Part shown: in pieces, positions 17,236 to 26,219 of the stretch
How positions within the stretch are numbered: the first letter of the stretch is position 1
How the letters are laid out: the number at the start of each line of letters is the position of its first letter
NCBI GenBank assembly: GCA_041739875.1
Contig: JBGSNA010000232.1
Coordinates: 62,001-126,000, forward strand
Reading direction: 5' to 3'
Origin: JBBSJZ01 sp041739875
GTDB taxonomy: Bacteria; Planctomycetota; Planctomycetia; Pirellulales; Pirellulaceae
Length of the DNA stretch: 64,000 bases
The notes under the pieces: model-generated
What the model was told of the DNA's origin: nothing
Database searches by the model: none
What the model saw: only the letters and a program-made list of their open reading frames with translations
Position numbers and translations under genes: made by a program

Positions 17236-18246
17236 TCACTTGATACGGTCTCGCTCTTGCTCAGCTTTCTCGCGTTGCAGCTTGATAATTTGGCGACGAA
17301 TTTGTTTCGATTCTTCTTCGAGCTCGTCAAGTCGCGATTGAAGCTTCGCGATACTACGGTCCGCGTCCTTGTTAATGAATCGTTGAAACAGCTCCAAAAG
17401 CACAAGTGCTCGAAGTGCTTTCACGGCAGTACCGCGAAGTCGATACACGCGTGCGAGCTTCGTGAGCTGAGGCACTCGGAGCGCTTGAGACGCTCGCAAA
17501 ACTCTCAGCGAACGTAAGAACGAGAAAAGCGGCAATACGATGATCGCAAGATCGATCCAGTGCTTTTTGCAATAAGCGATTTTCTTCTCTGCGACAGAGA
17601 CCATGAGGATAAACTCGGCGGCAAACGCAAACCAAATGACACCGGTTCCAAAATGCAGCAGCATCCTCAACCAGCGGTATTGGGCAACTTGGTCTTTGAG
17701 GAAGAACTCGATAATCAACAACGGCATGATCATCATCGCGATCACAATCATCGGGACACTGAATTGTCGTTGCAGCCTGGCTCGCAACTTTCGATTCGCA
17801 ATTCGCCACCCAAGTTTTGGCAACCAGAGCCGATAACCCATCTCTGGGCTCCGCGCACAAAGCCTTAAACTCGGACAGATGCAAAACAGCAACCCAAACA
17901 AGTGAAAGCGCCGTGTGACGGCATTCCAGGGACGCACGATCCAGTGATAAACGGCCTCGCCAATCACCATTGGCCAAATCACAAGCATCGTATAGATCGC
18001 AGCGTCTTGAACGTGATGGTCCACAATGACACCAGAGAGCGATTGTCGCAGACTCTCCGCATTCGGGTCGTCCGGCGCGATTGTCAAGATCGCGTTCTCT
18101 TGCAGATTTGGAACATCGACCCAAAGCACGACAAGCACAGCTTGGCACACCAAGAATGCCAGCGCGAGCCAGAACATGCCGGGCGCAGTTGTCTTCGCAA
18201 CCCACGGCTGGAATTCTGCATCCGATAGCTTGGGAATTCGGATCAC
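17236..18246 (-). CDS. Membrane protein with voltage-sensor-like S1-S4 domain and C-terminal coiled coil
   Basis: A 336-residue membrane protein. Two hydrophobic segments (about 22-43 and 82-102) precede a four-helix block that looks like an ion-channel voltage sensor. S1 is about 162-183 and S2 about 195-219 with a charged Glu211. S3 is about 228-243 with Asp232. S4 carries regularly spaced arginines (Arg245, 248, 251, 257, then KLARVYRLRG). No pore helix or selectivity filter follows. Instead residues 296-336 form a highly charged coiled coil (KLQSRLDELEEESKQIRRQI). This order recalls the proton channel Hv1 and the front end of bacterial voltage-gated channels. The GTG start at 18246 overlaps the stop of the propeller gene upstream (GTGA), so the two are translationally coupled. 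Channel function is inference. Confidence 0.7.
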   Translation of the reverse strand: MIRIPKLSDAEFQPWVAKTTAPGMFWLALAFLVCQAVLVVLWVDVPNLQENAILTIAPDDPNAESLRQSLSGVIVDHHVQDAAIYTMLVIWPMVIGEAVYHWIVRPWNAVTRRFHLFGLLFCICPSLRLCARSPEMGYRLWLPKLGWRIANRKLRARLQRQFSVPMIVIAMMIMPLLIIEFFLKDQVAQYRWLRMLLHFGTGVIWFAFAAEFILMVSVAEKKIAYCKKHWIDLAIIVLPLFSFLRSLRVLRASQALRVPQLTKLARVYRLRGTAVKALRALVLLELFQRFINKDADRSIAKLQSRLDELEEESKQIRRQIIKLQREKAEQERDRIK

Positions 18247-19523
18247 TTGCCAATTCGATAGAGCGCGCTAGCGGTGCGCAGCAGTATCGAATTCTCGACG
18301 ACGGCAAGCGACGACAGTGTGCGTTCGCCCAAATCATTGCGAGCAAGTTCTTCGAATTCTCGCCCTGCACGCACGACGGTCGTGACGCCTTCTTCACTGG
18401 TGAAATAAAGTTTATCCGCAGCAAGTAGTGGTGATGAAGAAAAATTTCCACCAAGTCGCTGGCGATACACGACATCGCCGGTCGCGCCGTCGACGCATAA
18501 CGCGATGCCATCATCGCTGACACAGTAAACAAGTCCTTCATGTGCGATCATGGATGGTGTCTTGGGAATGCTTTTATCGAGTGTCCATTCCACATGCGTA
18601 TCTGTAACGACGCCGCTGCCAGTTGGCCGGATCGCCAACAGCTTGCTGTTGTCGAAGCTCGTGGAGATAAACACGATCCCTCGGTCGTAAACTGGTTTGG
18701 GCACCACCGAGTACCCGTCATAGCGGACATCCCAAATCGTTTCGCCTGTCGCTGGATCAAGAGCAAGCACACAGTCACTGCCGGGACAAATGACCTGTTT
18801 CTTTCCGTCCACCTCGATGACCGAAGGCGTGCAAAAGGAGAACGTCTTTTTCGCTTCGACTGGCCGCGGGGTTTGCCAAGCGACGGCACCGGTTTTTGCA
18901 TCCAAGGCCACGATCTTTGGTTCTTTGTCACCATCGCATGTAAAAATCAAATGGTTGTCAACGAGCACCGGTGTTCCGCCATTACCATGCGTGGGCTTGA
19001 AATAAAGGTCACGGTTCACCCAGAGAATCTCGCCATCCAAAGTCAAACAGGCAGTACCCTGGTATCCGAAGTGAGCGTAAATGCGGTCTCCGTCGACAAT
19101 CGGCGTGGGGCTCGCGTGACTGTTTTTACTGTGCACACCCGGAGTGCGGTCCGCCGTCTGGTCCATGATCGGCACGTTCTTCAAAAGTTTGCCCGATGTC
19201 GCATCAACGGTGAGTAGAGAGAGCGTGAACTCGCCCCCTTTCTTGACTTCCGCAGAAGCCTCGTCTTTGGGAATCGCAGTCGTCAAGAAAACTTTATCGC
19301 CGAGCACCACTGGGCAAGACCAACCCGATCCGAGCAACTCCGTGCGCCAGATGATTCCGGCGTCACGTGACCACTGGACCGGCAACTCGATCGACGTGAC
19401 TCCGTCTCCGTTTGGCCCGCGAAACTCGCTCCAGCTCTCCTCGGCAATCGCGGATTCTCCCGAAACCAACGCGGCAATGCAAAGCAAAAAAACAATAACG
19501 AAGCGACGAAAAACTACAGCCAT
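18243..19523 (-). CDS. PQQ-type beta-propeller repeat protein, exported
   Basis: A 426-residue secreted protein with a signal peptide (MAVVFRRFVIVFLLCIAALV...). It starts with the WSEFRGPNGDGVT segment shared by planctomycete 'quinoprotein-like' propellers and carries repeated DATSGKLL, DAKTGAVAWQT and DPATGETIWD blades. It contains none of the catalytic residues of true PQQ dehydrogenases that I can identify, so a binding or scaffold role is likelier. Its stop overlaps the start of the voltage-sensor-like gene (GTGA), making an obvious two-gene unit. A second protein of this family is at 55622. Confidence 0.88.
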   Translation of the reverse strand: MAVVFRRFVIVFLLCIAALVSGESAIAEESWSEFRGPNGDGVTSIELPVQWSRDAGIIWRTELLGSGWSCPVVLGDKVFLTTAIPKDEASAEVKKGGEFTLSLLTVDATSGKLLKNVPIMDQTADRTPGVHSKNSHASPTPIVDGDRIYAHFGYQGTACLTLDGEILWVNRDLYFKPTHGNGGTPVLVDNHLIFTCDGDKEPKIVALDAKTGAVAWQTPRPVEAKKTFSFCTPSVIEVDGKKQVICPGSDCVLALDPATGETIWDVRYDGYSVVPKPVYDRGIVFISTSFDNSKLLAIRPTGSGVVTDTHVEWTLDKSIPKTPSMIAHEGLVYCVSDDGIALCVDGATGDVVYRQRLGGNFSSSPLLAADKLYFTSEEGVTTVVRAGREFEELARNDLGERTLSSLAVVENSILLRTASALYRIGK

Positions 19524-19627
19524 GATCAGAAACGATGCTCTTGAAAACAGGAGATGGATCGGGCCTCAGACACAGGCTCGAAGAAACAGTACATAGGGCG
19601 CACGAAAGTTCCGCTGGCGTCGGGTAT

Positions 19628-21100
19628 CTACGACTTCCCAGCTCGCTTTTTTCGAACTTTATTTTTTGCAGAAGCGTCGAACTTCGGGTTACGCTCTGTC
19701 GGAACTAACGCATCTGTCTGTTTGAACCAAGCCAAGACTTCCGCGAGCAACTCATCACGCTTGGCTGTATTCTCAAGTGACAAATCGTTCCGCTCGCCAA
19801 TGTCATCGGCCAAATTGTAGAGTTCAACAGCGTGGTTGGAGTCCAGTTTCGATGCCCCACCATCCAGTTGCCATTCTTCGTGGAAGAGATGTAACTTCCA
19901 TTCGCCTTGATGAATGACAGTGACTGGGCGGGATCGAAATCCAAGTGCGACGTCCGACTCACGACCACGCAGCACGGGCCCATCGAGATAGCCGGGGAAA
20001 TGCCAGAAGATTGCACGACGCGTGAGCGAGCCACTTCCCTTGAGTAGCGGCACCAGGCTCTCGCCGTCGAGAATTTTTCCGGCCGGTACGCGTGCGCCAG
20101 CGGCGGCAAGAAACGTTGGATAGAGATCGATGTTGATCACGGGCACATCACAGGTGCTCGATGGTTTCGTGATGCCTGGCCAGCGAACGATAAACGGCTC
20201 GCGAATTCCACCTTCGTAGTAACCACCTCTACTGCCTCGAAGCGGCTCTTGCGATGACTGTTGCGTGGCGCCATTATCGCTTGTGAAAACGAACAAGGTA
20301 TTTTGATCGAGTTTCAATTCTTTGAGTTTATCCAGCAATATCCCAACGCTAGCGTCCAAGTCATAGGTACACGCGGCGTACATGGCTGACGAGTGCTGCT
20401 CGCCAGGCGTCTTGTTCTTGAACTTCGCAAGCGTATCGAGTTGGCCTTGCAGTGGTGTATGGATTGCGTGATGGGCGAGGTAGCAGAAGAACGGCTTGCT
20501 TTGATTCGCTTCGATGAACTCGCACGCTTTTCGCGTCAGAGTAAACACGCCCTTGGGATCCGACGGAGGCCCCGTTTTGTTGCCTTCCGAACCTTCCTCC
20601 AGCTCTCCTTCGCCGAATGAATCGAACGTCACATCAAAACCTTGTTGTTTCGGAAGCGAACCGTCCTTGCCAGCTAAATGCCACTTTCCAAAATGCCCCG
20701 TCGCGTAGCCAGCAGCCTGGAGTGCCTCGGCCATGGTGACGTTCGCCTCAAGTAAGCCATTGTGGTTCGGGATCGGCACGAGTCGCTTGGATGCGTCGGG
20801 GCCCCGATCCGTACTTCCGACGGCATAGACATGATGCCGAGGGGTGTAGGTACCGGAGAGCAAGCATGCTCGACTCGGAGCGCAATTGCCGGCCGCGGCG
20901 TAACCGGCGGTAAACACCATCGACTCTTTTGCTAGTGCGTCGAGAACTGGCGTCTCCATAAAATCGCTGCCTTGGTATCCCACATCTTTCCAACCCAAGT
21001 CGTCGGCGAACACCAACACGATATTGGGCCGCTCGGCAGCGTTTGTCGACGATACGAACATCGCCGCCACGGCAATCGCTGTGAAAATGAATCGATTCAT
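19628..21100 (-). CDS. Secreted sulfatase (family S1)
   Basis: A 490-residue exported sulfatase. The signal peptide is MNRFIFTAIAVAAMFVSSTNAA, directly followed by ERPNIVLVFADDLGW with the first metal-binding Asp pair. The formylglycine motif is CAPSR (Cys73 from this start). GKWHLAGK, AHHAIHTPL and TSDNGATQQSS supply the other active-site segments. ATG 21100 is preferred to TTG 21118 because it gives a clean signal peptide. A basic C-terminal tail (KNKVRKKRAGK) is unusual. The gene lies 35 bases after a nucleoside-permease-type transporter gene on the same strand and is probably co-transcribed with it. Confidence 0.93.
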   Translation of the reverse strand: MNRFIFTAIAVAAMFVSSTNAAERPNIVLVFADDLGWKDVGYQGSDFMETPVLDALAKESMVFTAGYAAAGNCAPSRACLLSGTYTPRHHVYAVGSTDRGPDASKRLVPIPNHNGLLEANVTMAEALQAAGYATGHFGKWHLAGKDGSLPKQQGFDVTFDSFGEGELEEGSEGNKTGPPSDPKGVFTLTRKACEFIEANQSKPFFCYLAHHAIHTPLQGQLDTLAKFKNKTPGEQHSSAMYAACTYDLDASVGILLDKLKELKLDQNTLFVFTSDNGATQQSSQEPLRGSRGGYYEGGIREPFIVRWPGITKPSSTCDVPVINIDLYPTFLAAAGARVPAGKILDGESLVPLLKGSGSLTRRAIFWHFPGYLDGPVLRGRESDVALGFRSRPVTVIHQGEWKLHLFHEEWQLDGGASKLDSNHAVELYNLADDIGERNDLSLENTAKRDELLAEVLAWFKQTDALVPTERNPKFDASAKNKVRKKRAGKS

Positions 21101-21135
21101 ATCAGCGTTCTGGTTCAAAAGATTGACGAACAGGG

Positions 21136-22440
21136 TTAAGCAGTTGGATCGACAACCGGAGCGACGACGTCTTCAGTGGCTGGCTCGTCCTTGTACCAGA
21201 ACGTGAAAAAGAACAGGGCTGAAATAGCGACTGCGAATCCAGCGGGCATGAGCCAGAACGATTGAGCGTCGGCCAACCAGCCTTCCTTGGTCGTACCGTC
21301 GAGTCCGACATAGTCGCCCCATGTTCCGTGCATGTAATTACCCACCAGCATCCCGGCGCCGTAAGTGATCAACCCAACGAGTGCTTGGGCGCTCGTCCGC
21401 ATTTCACGCGGCGCAACGCGGTCCGTATAAAGTTGGCCGGTGACAAAGAAGAAGTCATAGCAGACGCCGTGAAGCACAATGCCAAGGACCAGCATCAAGC
21501 CACTCGTCGGGAACATTCCGAAAATCGCGTAACGCACTGCCCAGGCTAACATACCGACGAGCAGCATGTATTTCACGCCGAGCCGCGACAAGAAAATCGG
21601 CACCATCAGCATGAAAAAGATCTCGCTCACTTGGCCCAACGCCATCACAGCGGCTGAATCGTCCCCGAATGCGACTGCCTTTACGAAGTCGTTCGTACGC
21701 GCATAGTAAAACGCCAGCGGGATCGAGATCAGGAAAGAACATATCGCAAACACCAAGTAGTTTGGATTTGCAAACAGTTTCAGCGCATCCAGTCCGAGAA
21801 CCTTCACCACCGAGAACGGTTCGTTCTTTCCTTGGGGCGGTGACGCCGGAAGAGCAACGAAACAGTAGACGGCATAGATGATGCTCACCACCGCAGAAAG
21901 TTGGAGCGGAAATTTCGTGCTCCCAGCATTCTCGATGCCTGGCAATAGAGGCAGTGGCATGATTCCAAAGAGCGACTCAGCGACGACCAAGCCTGACATG
22001 ATCCAACCGATCGTTCCCCACAATCGAATTTTGGGAAACTCACTCTCGACCGATGTCACGTTTTGGAACGTGATCGCGTTCACGAGTGCCATCGTGGGCA
22101 TATAGAACGTGAAGAAGGCCAGCATCACCCAAAAAAACTGGTCGGGACTCGTGATCGTACTGCACCACCACAAACAGCAACCACCGAGAAGGTGCAAAAC
22201 GCCATTGACGTGCTCTTTGTTGAAAATCCGATCCGCGAGAAAACCGACGATGAGTGGCGCCCATAAAGCCGCCCAAGTCTGAGTTGCGTACGCACCGCCA
22301 ACGATCTTGTTGAGCTCTCCGCTGGCTTGATACTCCGCAAAAATGCTATTCAAGTAAGCACCCATCGGAACAAAGAACGCTCCCCAGATAAAGAACTGGA
22401 GAAACATCATCACGCTCAAGCGGATCTTTACGTTAGTCAT
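21136..22440 (-). CDS. MFS transporter of the nucleoside:H+ symporter (NupG/XapB-like) family
   Basis: A 434-residue polytopic inner-membrane protein with about twelve hydrophobic helices. The start MTNVKIRLSVMMFLQFFIWGAFFVPMG is the typical N-terminus of this group, which is abundant in Bacteroidetes and planctomycetes and beside sulfatases and other degradative genes. It should import a small solute with protons. Nucleoside specificity cannot be asserted and sugars are possible. ATG 22440 is chosen; the open frame upstream of it looks non-coding. It heads a probable operon with the sulfatase, which suggests that it imports a product of desulfated substrate. Confidence 0.88.
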   Translation of the reverse strand: MTNVKIRLSVMMFLQFFIWGAFFVPMGAYLNSIFAEYQASGELNKIVGGAYATQTWAALWAPLIVGFLADRIFNKEHVNGVLHLLGGCCLWWCSTITSPDQFFWVMLAFFTFYMPTMALVNAITFQNVTSVESEFPKIRLWGTIGWIMSGLVVAESLFGIMPLPLLPGIENAGSTKFPLQLSAVVSIIYAVYCFVALPASPPQGKNEPFSVVKVLGLDALKLFANPNYLVFAICSFLISIPLAFYYARTNDFVKAVAFGDDSAAVMALGQVSEIFFMLMVPIFLSRLGVKYMLLVGMLAWAVRYAIFGMFPTSGLMLVLGIVLHGVCYDFFFVTGQLYTDRVAPREMRTSAQALVGLITYGAGMLVGNYMHGTWGDYVGLDGTTKEGWLADAQSFWLMPAGFAVAISALFFFTFWYKDEPATEDVVAPVVDPTA

Positions 22441-22736
22441 AGCCAGACGATTCTTTCGGCAAGCGGGAGAGTTGACGGTAGGGTAAACTGGCGGCAGTTT
22501 TAACTGCCAGCAGCACCGGTACATGGCACGTACGAATGACAGTATAAGGCAAGGAGCTATTCTTGGGTACAATTCGAATCGACAAAAACCCAGCCGACCT
22601 CACGTTGGTTCCGAACGCAAATTCATGGCTGAAAACGCAGTCTCATTGTCGATGGGCCAGCACCGGCACAGCGTCGATTACGCCTGTTTTCGAGGTAATG
22701 CATTGATCTCGCAATTGCTCATTGGAAACGGTGCCC

Positions 22737-25706
22737 CTATTTGTCCGTCACCGCACGAGCGTCGGCAATCGATTCATTCTCGACAAGCAGATAGCGTCGA
22801 TTGATGTCGGAGGCATTATAGTTCGCTACGACACCTGAAAGCCAACGCACTTCAATTCGCTCAATGGTCGATTCACTCCCAAGCCCGAAGCTTAGGGATG
22901 ATTCGTTACTGGATTGATAGCCATCACCCGATGTCACCCATTGCACCCATTCTTGGTTCGCACAGACAACCTTCACACGTGCGCCGACGGCTGAGCGTTC
23001 ACGTTCCGTTGCGACAAGTTCAACCTGGACCCAATTCCCCACACTGGAACTATTCTGCAAAAGTGCAATGGGTGCACCGATGTGAACACTGGCCAAATCG
23101 ACGAGCCCGTCGCGGTTCCAATCAAGCTTTACCAACGAACGGCCAAGGCGTGGAGTGGACCAGTACGATGATGAGACGCTGTCAACGCGTTCAAAGCCAG
23201 CCGCACCGCCACGAAACAGCTGTGGCAACATTTGATATGGCGAGCCGTCCGGAAGGGAGGGATAAATGTGGCCGTTTAGAATTGCGATATCCGTCCAACC
23301 ATTATTGTCAAAATCAGCAGCCTGAGTTCCCCAACCAACACTTGCGAACGTTTCTTCTTCGAGTCCCAGTCCTATATTTTTATTTACGAAAATTCCGTGG
23401 TCGTGCTGTAGATAGACCGCTGACGGTTCATTTGCAAAATTGCTTACGTGCATGTCGAGCATGCCGTTTCGATCAAAATCGCCGCTCGCAACACCCATAC
23501 TGCCTTCGGAGTTGCCTCGCAATCCGACAGCGCAACCTCGCAACTGCGCCAATTCTCGAAGTCGATATTGATGGCCTTTGATAGATTCGGGCTCACTCAG
23601 GAAAAGTGAATTCGGTTCGGTATCATTTGCAATATATAAATCATTGCCATTGCGTCCATCAATATCTGTCATTATGACACCAAGGCCATAAGTCGGACGG
23701 ATGTCATCTTTTGTGAATCGCCATGGAACCCAAATGCCCTCTTCGGTTTGGCGCAAGACTTCGTTGGCGGCCGCGTGAAATTTTTGAGGGCTGCAGTTCG
23801 ATGCATCCGGACCAGAGCACGATGCATCCTTGATCGCTGGATCGTTGATGTAGTTAACCACAACTATTTCAGGCAAACTATCGCCATCAAGGTCGCCGCA
23901 AGCAATGGACGCCGTCCATGCGTTTTGCTCAAGCTCACCGAGTAATTGCCTGGTGAAGGTCCCGTCACCATTATTTCGCAGTATGACATTGGGCCCGATG
24001 TTGGCCACGATCAGATCGACGAAGCCATCTTGGTCAATATCACCAGTAGCGACTCCTTGCGCGTAACCATAGTCCACACCGGAACTCTGCTGCGTGCAAT
24101 TCTGAAAGTGCGAGCCACCCATATTTCGAAATAGCTCGTTTGAAGCGGACTCTGCGCCACTAAACTCGTTTCCGCCGCCTTGCCCGCAATAAAGATCTGG
24201 CCAACCGTCACGATCAAAATCCAGAACGCCCATGCCGGCACCAGTAACTTGATACATATGAAGTTCATCGATAGGGGATCCACGCCCAGGATCAAATTGA
24301 AACTTCAGCCCTGAAGCGGCAGCGACGTCTTCAAGACTGATTGTTCCGTTTACAACATCCGGCCTTTCGAGTGGCGACGCGTCTCGGGGGATGATTTGCG
24401 ATAATTCGGGCAAAGGCCAGTCCTCCGTATTCACGCCACAGGTCAACCATTTCGTGTCACGTTCAACTTCCACGCTCTCTCCCGAGGATAACACCGACTC
24501 GGCAATGGGCTCCGTCGAAAGTTTCATCCAAGCGAGGGCTTCATGAGGTCGCTGGAGTTGGTTCAAGATTTGACCCAGCCGATGAAGCTGTTCCGTGGTT
24601 CGTTCTAAACCTGTGACAATGTAGTTCACTTCCTCAAGAAGCTGGCTGCGGCGAAACGCGAGACGCGCCAAGTCATCACGTCCAACCACTTCGAGTGATC
24701 TTGCCATCGCCAAAAATGAAAATCGATCTGTATCATCCCGAGTCACCGCTTCGGCGAAGCACCGGACTGCAACTTCGTGCTTTCCGTGCTGTTGGTGCCA
24801 ATGTCCGATCGCAAACCAGTACTCAGGCTCACGATCGATCCCATTGGGCACGTTCTTTGACCAATCCGCGAAGAGACCGTCGTCTTGCAGAGTCGAAAAA
24901 ACGCGTCCTGCGAACGCTGCCGCTGCTGTAGATACAGGTACCTCACTAAGAAGATTTGAGGCCATCAGTTTAGCCTCCTGTTGCTTCCCGCTGAACCACT
25001 GCAGCTTGGCGATGCAGAGATCACTGAGAGGGATATCAACCAGTTTGCTCACGTCTTTTTGTACAAATGGATCACTCGCAGCATTCATTCCATAAAGTTC
25101 ACTTGGCGTCGCAACTTGAAATTTCGCGAGTGCACGGAGGTGCGGCATGGCTTCCGCATGTCGGCCTTGACAATTGAGTAGCTGAGCCAGGCGTCGATGT
25201 GCCACAATGAAACGATCCTGGAGCTTCAAAACGGACCGCAGCTTCTCTTCGGCTTCATCAAGTTGCCCCAGCTGAATTAGCCAATCGGCCGACATGCCTA
25301 ACGCTGGCAGGCCAGCTTCCGGATGCGTCGGAGGGATCAATTCAAGGAGCGCCAATGCCTCTTCAAAGTTCTGTAACGAGGCTTCGCCGCGAGCCAATAA
25401 GAATAGTGCGGTGGCGTTCTCTGGCTGCTCTATCAACAGCGGTTGGAGGAGCGCCTTCGCCGAAGCAATGTCTCCAGCATTTACAAGACTTGTCGCAGCA
25501 ATCAAGTCTTTATTCACGTCTCGCTTGACTCCAGACGACGTGGAAGCGGTCGCTCCCTCAATTTCGAGTGGTGAAATGGCGGATAAATGGTCCGCCTGCG
25601 TCGTACCCGAAAGCGGTTCTGGACTGTCCGCAGAATTGCAGCCGAGAACCAATATCGAGACCATCGCTACAAAATGAACGCAACAAGAATGGGTCGGTAC
25701 GATCAT
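22737..25706 (-). CDS. CRTAC/UnbV-type lipoprotein with TPR region and FG-GAP/VCBS repeats
   Basis: About 989 residues. A lipoprotein signal ends at VSILVLGC (Cys about residue 23). Residues about 75-450 are TPR-like helices (LLQPLLIEQPENATALFLLARGEAS). Residues about 480-860 contain FG-GAP/VCBS blades with calcium-binding-like loops: DFDRDGWPDL, DIDQDGFVDL, DFDRNGMLD and DFDNNGWTD. The last 110 residues are an ASPIC/UnbV domain (VGARVKVVCANQEWVQWVTSG). The architecture is characteristic of planctomycetes, whose members have many copies. The function is unknown; a surface-bound binding protein is likely. I start it at ATG 25706, giving the lipoprotein signal. The frame is open to 25817. It is divergent from the small lipoprotein gene. 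Confidence 0.88.
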   Translation of the reverse strand: MIVPTHSCCVHFVAMVSILVLGCNSADSPEPLSGTTQADHLSAISPLEIEGATASTSSGVKRDVNKDLIAATSLVNAGDIASAKALLQPLLIEQPENATALFLLARGEASLQNFEEALALLELIPPTHPEAGLPALGMSADWLIQLGQLDEAEEKLRSVLKLQDRFIVAHRRLAQLLNCQGRHAEAMPHLRALAKFQVATPSELYGMNAASDPFVQKDVSKLVDIPLSDLCIAKLQWFSGKQQEAKLMASNLLSEVPVSTAAAAFAGRVFSTLQDDGLFADWSKNVPNGIDREPEYWFAIGHWHQQHGKHEVAVRCFAEAVTRDDTDRFSFLAMARSLEVVGRDDLARLAFRRSQLLEEVNYIVTGLERTTEQLHRLGQILNQLQRPHEALAWMKLSTEPIAESVLSSGESVEVERDTKWLTCGVNTEDWPLPELSQIIPRDASPLERPDVVNGTISLEDVAAASGLKFQFDPGRGSPIDELHMYQVTGAGMGVLDFDRDGWPDLYCGQGGGNEFSGAESASNELFRNMGGSHFQNCTQQSSGVDYGYAQGVATGDIDQDGFVDLIVANIGPNVILRNNGDGTFTRQLLGELEQNAWTASIACGDLDGDSLPEIVVVNYINDPAIKDASCSGPDASNCSPQKFHAAANEVLRQTEEGIWVPWRFTKDDIRPTYGLGVIMTDIDGRNGNDLYIANDTEPNSLFLSEPESIKGHQYRLRELAQLRGCAVGLRGNSEGSMGVASGDFDRNGMLDMHVSNFANEPSAVYLQHDHGIFVNKNIGLGLEEETFASVGWGTQAADFDNNGWTDIAILNGHIYPSLPDGSPYQMLPQLFRGGAAGFERVDSVSSSYWSTPRLGRSLVKLDWNRDGLVDLASVHIGAPIALLQNSSSVGNWVQVELVATERERSAVGARVKVVCANQEWVQWVTSGDGYQSSNESSLSFGLGSESTIERIEVRWLSGVVANYNASDINRRYLLVENESIADARAVTDK

Positions 25707-26006
25707 GATGCGACCACGGAGGCCGACAGCCCCGAAACGCTCACAAACTTGATGGTTCGCCTCACGGCAAGTCGACACTGCTGCGACGTTGGTTCGTTGG
25801 ATCTTGTTTCGAATCATCGGCGATACTCACGAGTATTTACAAAACGGCATTCATGACAACCAACGCAATATCCGAAAAACCAGACGAGATTGGTTGACTT
25901 TGCCCCTTTACAGAACGTACATTGATGTCCACTTCTCCCCCAGCACACCGGTTGGCTTGGCTGCGAACTCTTTCCTAATCCCCTTTAACTCAGGTCTTTG
26001 CTCACA
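25707..26006. other. Divergent intergenic region
   Basis: About 300 bases between the CRTAC/UnbV gene and the small lipoprotein gene. No gene is seen. A possible plus-strand promoter is TTGACT (25894-25899) and TACATT (25918-25923) with an 18-base spacer, about 85 bases before the lipoprotein start. It is only a partial match and is not tested. Confidence 0.35.
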
Positions 26007-26189
26007 ATGCGTATTTCTCTTTCGTTCTTGAGTTTTTCCTTGCTGGTAGTTTGCTTTACTGTCGGTTGCGGCGGCGGCGGCGCGCCTGCGACAACAGTCA
26101 ATGAAGAAGGGAGCCGCGTCGATCCTACAATTGATCCAGCTTTCTACGAGGATAGTGCAAACCTCGACCCATTGGCTCCCGCAAAATAA
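26007..26189 (+). CDS. Small lipoprotein accompanying the DUF1559 gene
   Basis: A 60-residue peptide: MRISLSFLSFSLLVVCFTVGC gives a lipoprotein signal with Cys in the lipobox, then GGGG and a short acidic stretch. ATG 26007 is preferred to the TTG nine bases upstream. It lies 30 bases before the DUF1559 gene and is almost certainly co-transcribed. Pairs of this kind (tiny Cys-Gly-rich lipoprotein plus DUF1559 pilin-like protein) recur many times in planctomycete genomes. The function is unknown. Confidence 0.75.
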   Translation: MRISLSFLSFSLLVVCFTVGCGGGGAPATTVNEEGSRVDPTIDPAFYEDSANLDPLAPAK

Positions 26190-26219
26190 TCGTACGTCTC
26201 TTTTTCTTGGATTCTTTCA

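Noticed and set aside
17372..18541. A 389-codon minus-strand frame across the voltage-sensor and propeller genes
   Set aside because: It overlaps two well-supported genes in another frame and reads as an Arg/Cys/Ser-rich non-coding translation.
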